Source of the DNA: Gordonia sp. UBA5067
GTDB taxonomy: Bacteria; Actinomycetota; Actinomycetes; Mycobacteriales; Mycobacteriaceae
Length of the DNA stretch: 9,841 nucleotides
Assembly (NCBI RefSeq): GCF_002414845.1
Contig: NZ_DIAX01000080.1
Coordinates: 25,054-34,894, forward strand
Reading direction: 5' to 3'
The notes beneath the pieces are model-generated. The model was not told the origin of the DNA and made no database searches. It worked only from the letters and a program-made list of their open reading frames with translations. How positions within the stretch are numbered: the stretch's first letter is position 1; every line of letters begins with the position of its first letter. Of the stretch, positions 4,912 through 9,841 are shown piece by piece. Made by a program: the position numbers and the translations under genes.

Positions 4912-6288
4912 ATGACCAGCACAGTGACAACGCGCGATCGCACGCGCGACGACGCTGATGTGGCCGCCCCCACCGCTGTGACCACCCCCGCCGAGTCGTC
5001 GGCAAAACGCTCCTACCTGCACCACCTCGACCTGATCCGCGCGACAACGTTCGGACTGGTCATCTTCATCCACGTGCTAACCCAGACCACCGACGAGGTC
5101 AACAGCGTCGGCGTCACCACCACCGGCCTGTTGCTGCACTTCACGCGCAACATGTTCTTCGCACTCACCGGGTTCGTCCTGGCCTACCAGTACTTCGGGC
5201 GCGACGACTTCTCCACCTGGTCGTTCTGGCGTCGCCGGATCAAACTGGTCCTGTACCCGTACGTCATCTTCACCGCGATCTACTTCGCCGTGAAGATCCT
5301 GCTGCCGCAAGGCCGGCTGTCGAGCGACGGAAGGGCCCTGGGCGGTTATCTGTGGGGCGGCCTGACCGGCTCATCCTCCTTCCGCGACTTCCCGTCGAGC
5401 GTGGGCGACACCGCCAAAGAGTTCGCCTGGAACCTCGGCTGGGGACTCGGCGGCGGCGGATTCCACATGTACTTCCTGCTGGTGATGATCCAGGTCTACC
5501 TGCTGTTCCCGCTGGTGCTGTGGCTGCTGCACGCGACCAAGGGCTACCACGCCGCCGTGCTGGCCGCATCACTGGCGCTCCAGGTGCTGCTCACCGTCGG
5601 CATCACGCACTGGCTGCCGTCGACGAGCCCGTGGTGGCACTACTACGCAACCTTCGTCCCGTACCAGTTCTTCCTCCTGTTCGGCGCGATCGCGGCCGTC
5701 CACCGCGACGCGATCACCGACCTCGTCACCGGGGTGCATGCCCGGCATGTCGGCGCCGGGCTGGCCGCCACCCTCATCGGCACCGGCGCGTATGCCGTCT
5801 GGGAATTCCGCGACCGGCTACAGGACTCCGATCTCCCGCCGAACGCCTCCTCGGGCGCATTCGAGCCGACCCTGCTGCCCTTCCTCATCACGGCCATCGT
5901 CTGCCTGTACGCGGGTGCACTGACCTGGAACTACCGGTGGCGCGCCCGGACCCCGCGGTTCGGCCGGTTCGTGTCCTACGCGTCCAACCGCAGTTTCGGC
6001 GTCTTCCTCGTTCATGTGCTGGTGCTATACCTCGTCCTCGGCATGCAGGGGCACGGCGAGAGTTCCTGGCTCATCCGGACGCTGCCTCAGCCGCTCGGCA
6101 CGGCGGCCGCCTACGCGGCGACGCTCGTCGGGTCGATCCTGCTCGTCGAGATCCTGCGCCGGCTCCCCGGGTCGCGCTATCTCACCGGTCGCGAGCGGCT
6201 CCCGCTCCCCAAACCCGGCACCCGGTCGCTGCGCACGTCGCGCAACCGGGCTACCGAAGAACCAGCGACAACAGTGCGCGCGGCCTAG
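4912..6288 (+). CDS. Acyltransferase-3 family membrane protein
   Basis: A 458-residue integral membrane O-acyltransferase of the AT3 family, lacking the SGNH domain of its neighbour. After a polar Thr/Asp/Arg-rich tail of about 34 residues, the first helix carries the family catalytic-type His (LDLIRATTFGLVIFIH54). Then come FWRRRIKLVLYPY (105-117), MYFLLVMIQVYLLFPLVLWLL, and a late helix with SFGVFLVH368. About 10 membrane segments are visible, and a basic tail ends the protein. The ATG at 4912 is preferred: AAGGGG lies 11 nt upstream, and residues encoded from an earlier in-frame TTG (4822) look non-conserved and overlap the promoter. The protein probably acylates an envelope glycan or glycolipid; the substrate is unknown. 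The gene is separated from the first acyltransferase by 168 bp with its own promoter candidate. Its last 38 bp overlap the convergent DUF218 gene. Confidence 0.9.
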   Translation: MTSTVTTRDRTRDDADVAAPTAVTTPAESSAKRSYLHHLDLIRATTFGLVIFIHVLTQTTDEVNSVGVTTTGLLLHFTRNMFFALTGFVLAYQYFGRDDFSTWSFWRRRIKLVLYPYVIFTAIYFAVKILLPQGRLSSDGRALGGYLWGGLTGSSSFRDFPSSVGDTAKEFAWNLGWGLGGGGFHMYFLLVMIQVYLLFPLVLWLLHATKGYHAAVLAASLALQVLLTVGITHWLPSTSPWWHYYATFVPYQFFLLFGAIAAVHRDAITDLVTGVHARHVGAGLAATLIGTGAYAVWEFRDRLQDSDLPPNASSGAFEPTLLPFLITAIVCLYAGALTWNYRWRARTPRFGRFVSYASNRSFGVFLVHVLVLYLVLGMQGHGESSWLIRTLPQPLGTAAAYAATLVGSILLVEILRRLPGSRYLTGRERLPLPKPGTRSLRTSRNRATEEPATTVRAA

Positions 6289-6904
6289 CCAGCAGCGCCT
6301 CCCGCAGGTGATTGCGGACAATCGACCACCACGCGCAGTCCGGACACGGTGCCGCCACGCCGATTGGATCGGGCCCGTGCCGGCGGCACAGCGCGATGGC
6401 CCGATCGAGATGGAAATCCTGGGTCACCAGAACCGCTGCGGACAGGCCGAACTCGGACCGGGCGCGCACACAACTGCGCTCGGTGTCGTAACCCGCGGGG
6501 TCGTCCCGGATCGCGGCCGATGGGACGCCTGCGCGTTCCAGATACGCCCGCATCACACCGGTCTCACTGCCGTACCGCGATGACCCGTTCCCCGAGTTGA
6601 GAATCGTCGTGACCCGCCCGGACCGGTAGAGCGCGACGGCGGTATCGAGTCGGGCGCGAACATACTCCCCCGGTTCCCCGTCACTCACCTTCGACCCGAG
6701 GACCAGTGCGGTCGATCCCGCCGGGACGTCCTGGGGCGCCACCACCCGCGAACGCGCCGCGAAGTAGACCCAGGTCGCCGATGCGGCAACGATGCCCTCC
6801 CCGACGATCAGGCCGAGCAGCCCCAGGCGCCACAGCAGACGCCCGGCCGAAGTCGATCGCCGTGGCCTCACCCCGACACCGTAGATCGCCGACTTGGCCC
6901 CCAC
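6251..6904 (-). CDS. SanA/YdcF (DUF218) family membrane protein
   Basis: A 217-residue protein with a basic N-terminus, one membrane anchor (about 23-50) and an extracytoplasmic DUF218 domain. Family marks are GSTALVLGSKVSDGEP (63-78), ARLDTAVALYRSGRV (84-98), an SGNG segment with RYGSET (104-115), MRAYLERAGVP, AGYDTERSCVRA (137-148) and LVTQDFHLDRA (159-169). E. coli SanA contributes to the envelope barrier and vancomycin tolerance, and ElyC is linked to peptidoglycan assembly. The biochemical activity of the family remains unclear. The start is uncertain: GTG at 6904 gives the full frame without a ribosome site, while an in-frame GTG at 6871 (Val12) just before the basic segment is a good alternative. 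The gene is convergent with the second acyltransferase (38-bp overlap) and divergent from the WS/DGAT gene. Confidence 0.87.
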   Translation of the reverse strand: MGAKSAIYGVGVRPRRSTSAGRLLWRLGLLGLIVGEGIVAASATWVYFAARSRVVAPQDVPAGSTALVLGSKVSDGEPGEYVRARLDTAVALYRSGRVTTILNSGNGSSRYGSETGVMRAYLERAGVPSAAIRDDPAGYDTERSCVRARSEFGLSAAVLVTQDFHLDRAIALCRRHGPDPIGVAAPCPDCAWWSIVRNHLREALLARPRALLSLVLR

Positions 6905-6940
6905 ACAATCGAGGTCATGACTCCGGCCACGACGGTGCGC

Positions 6941-6951
6941 GTTGTATGACT
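6941..6951. promoter_or_regulatory. Candidate divergent promoter core between DUF218 and WS/DGAT genes
   Basis: GTTGTATGACT carries TATGAC (6945-6950) for the plus strand and TACAAC (6946-6941) for the minus strand, so two opposed -10-like hexamers share the central TA. The plus-strand start would be near 6957, giving a leader of about 36 nt with a proper ribosome site before 6993. The minus-strand start would be near 6934, about 30 nt before GTG 6904. No clear -35 was found on either side, so this rests on the -10s alone. Confidence 0.4.
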
Positions 6952-6992
6952 AAGCTGAGCGCACTGTCGTCGCCGCGAAAAAGGACCTCCAC

Positions 6993-8438
6993 ATGCAGTA
7001 CATGCCCGTCACCTCGTCGATGTTCCTCATCGCTGAGACCCGGGAGCAGCCGATGCACGTCGGCGGCCTGCAACTGTTCGTCCCGCGGGACGGGCAGAGC
7101 GCCGACGAGCTCGCCGACGAGGTCATGGCAGCGTTCAACCAGAAGATGACGATCAGCGAGATCTTCCGCAAACGACCCGCTCAGCCGTTCAGCCTGGTCG
7201 GTTCGCTGGCCTGGAGCATCGACGACGACGTCGACCTGCATTACCACGTGCGCCGGATCGCCCTCCCCAAGCCGGGCCGGATCCGCGAGCTGTTCCACTA
7301 CGTGTCGCTCAACCATTCGACGCTGCTCGACCGCTCGCGCCCGATGTGGGAGGCCCACGTCATCGAAGGGCTCGCCGATGGTCGTCTCGCGCTCTACACC
7401 AAGGTCCACCACTCGCTCGTCGACGGTGTGTCGGCGCTGCGATTGCTCGAGCGCACGCTGTCCACCGATCCCGATGCCCGAGACGCCACCGCACCGTGGG
7501 ACATCCGCCTGCGCGCCAAGGCGACCCCCGCGACCGCCGAGATCGACGCGCTGCCACCCGCTCCGCCTGCCGAAGCAGACTCCGATGACGGCATTCTCGG
7601 GGGGCTGCGCAGGAATATCGGCGCGGTTGCCGATGTCGCCGGCCAGGTCGCCGGCCTGGTGCCCGCCGTCGGCCACGTGGCCTGGAAGGCGATGAGCGAC
7701 GACCATTTCGTCGCCCCCGGCTACTTCGCCCCCCGGTCGATGTTCGACGTCCCCATCGGCAGTGCCCGCCGATTCGCCGCCGACCAGTGGTCGATTGCCC
7801 GACTGCGCGCCGTCGCCGACGCGCTCGATGTGACGATCAACGACGTCGTGCTGGCCATGTGCAGCTCCGCGCTGCGTGCCTACATGGTCGACAACGGGTC
7901 ACTGCCGACCGACCCGCTGATCGCCATGGTCCCGGTCTCGATGCGCCTGGGCAATGAGGCCGACGGCAACGCGGTCAGCGCGGTGATGGCCAACCTCGCG
8001 ACGAACGACGCAGATCCGGCGTCCCGCCTGTCCACCCTCGTCGAGTCGATGCGGGCGAGTAAGAATGTGATCCGAGGACTGCGCCCGCTGCAGGCTCTCG
8101 CCCTCGGGGCGGCGACCATCGCACCCCTCGCGTTCATGTCGATCCCCGGGTTCGTGTCCTTCACCCCGCCCCAGTTCAACCTGATCATCTCCAACATCCC
8201 CGGCCCCAAACAAGACATGTATTGGAACGGCGCGAAGCTCGACGGGGTGTATCCGGTATCGATCACCACGTCGGGCAATGCCATCAACATCACCATCACC
8301 TCGGCGGGCGACCACATCGGATTCGGCGTGCTCGGCGCCCGCGCGCAGGTGCCCAGCCTGCAACGCCTCCTTGACCACCTCGAAGAGGGACTGGTGGAAC
8401 TCGAGGGCGTCGCCAAACTCACCGCCCCACCAGGTTAG
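6993..8438 (+). CDS. Wax ester synthase / diacylglycerol O-acyltransferase (WS/DGAT)
   Basis: A 481-residue acyl-CoA-dependent acyltransferase making triacylglycerol or wax esters at the membrane/lipid-droplet surface. The active-site motif HHSLVDG is at 139-145, with H140 the expected catalytic base. Also present are PMWEAHVIEGL, a variant of the PLWxxxxI motif, before the active site; INDVVLAM (282-289), the conserved ND motif; and NLIISNIPGP near the C-terminus. The length is typical for actinobacterial WS/DGATs (about 450-490). The ATG at 6993 follows AAGGA (6981-6985) at a 7-nt gap, a clean ribosome site. Actinobacteria usually carry several paralogues, and sequence alone does not tell TAG from wax ester activity. 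The stop codon TAG lies inside a DtxR/IdeR-like half-site. Confidence 0.95.
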   Translation: MQYMPVTSSMFLIAETREQPMHVGGLQLFVPRDGQSADELADEVMAAFNQKMTISEIFRKRPAQPFSLVGSLAWSIDDDVDLHYHVRRIALPKPGRIRELFHYVSLNHSTLLDRSRPMWEAHVIEGLADGRLALYTKVHHSLVDGVSALRLLERTLSTDPDARDATAPWDIRLRAKATPATAEIDALPPAPPAEADSDDGILGGLRRNIGAVADVAGQVAGLVPAVGHVAWKAMSDDHFVAPGYFAPRSMFDVPIGSARRFAADQWSIARLRAVADALDVTINDVVLAMCSSALRAYMVDNGSLPTDPLIAMVPVSMRLGNEADGNAVSAVMANLATNDADPASRLSTLVESMRASKNVIRGLRPLQALALGAATIAPLAFMSIPGFVSFTPPQFNLIISNIPGPKQDMYWNGAKLDGVYPVSITTSGNAINITITSAGDHIGFGVLGARAQVPSLQRLLDHLEEGLVELEGVAKLTAPPG

Positions 8439-8446
8439 GTAAGCCT
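8435..8446 (+). promoter_or_regulatory. IdeR/DtxR iron-box-like half-site
   Basis: TTAGGTAAGCCT matches the first 12 positions of the iron-box consensus TwAGGTwAGsCTwACCTwA without mismatch. The remaining 7 positions fit poorly (T at the w position, then no further match). It covers the WS/DGAT stop codon and lies about 145 bp upstream of the Fe-S reductase start. A perfect iron box is a full palindrome, so this may be a weak site or a coincidence. Confidence 0.35.
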
Positions 8447-8590
8447 TGGAGGCGCCCGACGGGGTCGAGGCTCTACCGTATTCACGACAGTATGTAGTAC
8501 CCACCTTGCTGCACGTGTCCGCTTCGCCGGTCTTTGGCGCGACGACCCCCGTGTACGGGTGACGCACCTACGAAAGGCGAGGTGGCATCG
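8439..8590 (+). other. Intergenic region upstream of the Fe-S reductase gene
   Basis: These 152 bp hold the remainder of the iron-box-like motif, AGCCT (8442-8446) and AGGCT (8468-8472) that could pair across a large loop, and a relatively A/T-rich patch TATGTAGTAC near 8492-8501 that could hold a -10. The ribosome site GAAAGGCGAGG (8572-8582) is at the right end. No strong terminator is visible for the WS/DGAT gene, and no confident -35/-10 pair could be assigned. Confidence 0.35.
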
Positions 8591-9841
8591 TTGAACGCAA
8601 CGACGATCACTTTGGGTCTCATCGGTATCGCAATCAGCCTGGTCTGCTGGGCCAACTTCGGCCGCGGGGTCACGCGGATCGCCCGGACGATCGCGCAGGG
8701 CCAACCCGCACCGGGCCGCTTCCACCCCTTCTTCCCGCGGCTGTTCACGATGCTCAAAGAGTTCATCGCGCACACCCGCATGGTGAAGTTCCGCACCGTC
8801 GGCTGGGCCCACTGGCTGGTCATGATCGGCTTCCTCGGCGGCTTCCTGCTGTTCTTCGAGGCATACGGCCAATCGGTCAATCCCGAGTTCCATTGGCCCC
8901 TGTTCGGCAACACCTTCGCCTGGCACCTGTGGGACGAGATCCTGGGCATCGGCACCGTCGTCGGCATCGTGACCCTCATCGTCATCCGCCAGCTCAACCA
9001 TCCGCGCGTCCCGGCGCGCCTATCGCGGTTCTCCGGGTCGCGTTTCATTCCCGCCTACACGATCGAGGCCATCGTCCTGGTCGAGGGTCTGGGCATGATC
9101 CTGGTCAAGGCCGCCAAGATCGCGACCTATCACCACAGCAACCCGGGCTCGGACTTCTTCACGATGCAGGTGGCCAAGCTGCTGCCGGCCAGCCCCACCC
9201 TGGTCGCCGTATTCGCGCTGATCAAGCTGCTGTCGGGCAGCCTGTTCCTGTTCCTCGTCGGCAACAACCTCAACTGGGGCGTCGCCTGGCACCGGTTCTC
9301 CTCGTTCCCCAACATCTTTTTCAAGCGCGAGGCCGACGGCGGCGTCGCGCTGGGCGCGCTCAAGCCGATGATGTCGGGTGGTCGCCCGTTGACCATGGAC
9401 ACCGCCGACCCCGACACCGACTCGTTCGGCGCCGGCCGGATCGAAGACTTCAGCTGGAAGGCGTGGCTGGACTTCACCACGTGTACCGAGTGCGGCCGCT
9501 GCCAAAGCCAGTGTCCGGCCTGGAACACCGGTAAACCGTTGAGCCCCAAGCTGCTCATCATGTCGCTGCGCGACCACGGCTACGCCAAGGCCCCCTACCT
9601 GCTGGCCGGCGGTCGCACCGACATGGGCGGCGACGAGGTCGGCCTGGTCGACGCCGACGGCAACGAACTGGCCGCCAAGCTCGAAGCCATCCCGGCCGCG
9701 GCGCGCGCCGAGGCGCAGCGCCCGCTGGTCGGCGAGGCGGCAGGTGTGGGCGCCGGTGCGGTCATCGACACCGAGACGTTGTGGAGTTGTACGAACTGCG
9801 GCGCCTGCGTCGAGCAATGCCCGGTCGACATCGAGCACGTC
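8591..9841 (+). CDS. Membrane-bound Fe-S reductase (Rv0338c-like, heterodisulfide-reductase type), N-terminal part
   Basis: The first 417 residues of a large protein cut by the window edge. Five hydrophobic segments (about 5-22, 74-92, 117-133, 158-174, 203-224) resemble a NarI/HdrE-type cytochrome b unit, with H74, H112 and H234 as possible heme ligands. A ferredoxin-like domain follows with two 4Fe-4S motifs: C298-x2-C301-x2-C304-x3-C308-P (CTECGRCQSQCP) and C400-x2-C403-x2-C406-x3-C410-P (CTNCGACVEQCP). It resembles M. tuberculosis Rv0338c, which also carries CCG domains (expected beyond the window). Electron transfer between the quinone pool and a soluble partner is inferred; the substrate is unknown. 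TTG 8591 has GAGG 8 nt upstream. An in-frame GTG at 8582 would add three residues but crowds the ribosome site. Confidence 0.9.
   Translation, partial: MNATTITLGLIGIAISLVCWANFGRGVTRIARTIAQGQPAPGRFHPFFPRLFTMLKEFIAHTRMVKFRTVGWAHWLVMIGFLGGFLLFFEAYGQSVNPEFHWPLFGNTFAWHLWDEILGIGTVVGIVTLIVIRQLNHPRVPARLSRFSGSRFIPAYTIEAIVLVEGLGMILVKAAKIATYHHSNPGSDFFTMQVAKLLPASPTLVAVFALIKLLSGSLFLFLVGNNLNWGVAWHRFSSFPNIFFKREADGGVALGALKPMMSGGRPLTMDTADPDTDSFGAGRIEDFSWKAWLDFTTCTECGRCQSQCPAWNTGKPLSPKLLIMSLRDHGYAKAPYLLAGGRTDMGGDEVGLVDADGNELAAKLEAIPAAARAEAQRPLVGEAAGVGAGAVIDTETLWSCTNCGACVEQCPVDIEHV

Noticed and set aside
5352..6311. Plus-strand 319-codon frame overlapping the second acyltransferase
   Set aside because: Arg/Pro-rich shadow frame; the overlapping frame holds the membrane helices and conserved AT3 residues.
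8435..9001. Minus-strand frames opposite the start of the Fe-S reductase
   Set aside because: They are antisense to a strongly recognisable membrane/Fe-S protein, show no family features, and would cover the likely promoter and ribosome site.
1..9841. CRISPR array, tRNA/rRNA, insertion sequence, phage or toxin-antitoxin elements
   Set aside because: No regularly spaced repeats, cloverleaf-like segments, transposase motifs or terminal repeats were found; coding composition is uniform along the window, giving no sign of recent transfer.

Overview
The window looks like chromosomal DNA from a high-GC, mycolic-acid-type actinobacterium (order Mycobacteriales). Gordonia or a close relative is my best guess, by inference only. 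The grounds are very GC-rich third codon positions, a dnaK promoter carrying an HspR-type HAIR operator, a DUF5709 protein (an actinobacterial family), a wax ester synthase/diacylglycerol acyltransferase, and a large membrane Fe-S reductase resembling Mycobacterium tuberculosis Rv0338c. In M. tuberculosis Rv0338c also lies close to, and points away from, dnaK (Rv0350), so the two ends of this window look syntenic while the genes between them differ.

Layout: (1) 1-369, minus strand: N-terminal third of the ATPase domain of DnaK, cut by the window edge. (2) 370-606: divergent regulatory region with the dnaK promoter, one strong and one degenerate HAIR site, and a 5'UTR hairpin. (3) 607-1005: small, very acidic DUF5709 protein. 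(4) 1008-2479: an apparent two-gene operon of a FadR-type GntR regulator and an overlapping membrane di-iron fatty-acid hydroxylase/sterol-desaturase-family protein. It is preceded by a perfect FadR-type operator abutting a consensus -35 box. (5) 2557-4743: acyltransferase-3 protein with a C-terminal SGNH domain. (6) 4832-6288: a 25-codon leader ORF followed by a second acyltransferase-3 protein without SGNH domain. (7) 6251-6904, minus strand: SanA/YdcF-type (DUF218) membrane protein, convergent with and overlapping the preceding gene. (8) 6993-8438: WS/DGAT acyltransferase. (9) 8591-9841: N-terminal 417 residues of the Rv0338c-like Fe-S reductase, cut by the window edge.

Taken together, the interior is a lipid and cell-envelope neighbourhood: a fatty-acid-type regulator with a lipid hydroxylase, two membrane O-acyltransferases, an envelope-barrier DUF218 protein and a storage-lipid synthase. 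It is flanked by a heat-shock gene and a respiratory-type Fe-S enzyme. Several plus-strand genes appear to be transcribed from -10 elements placed so that the mRNA starts at or next to the start codon (leaderless). I saw no tRNA, rRNA, CRISPR array, insertion sequence or phage gene, and no gene-free stretch longer than 300 bases. I found no convincing new multi-gene defence or mobile system. The most informative signals are regulatory.
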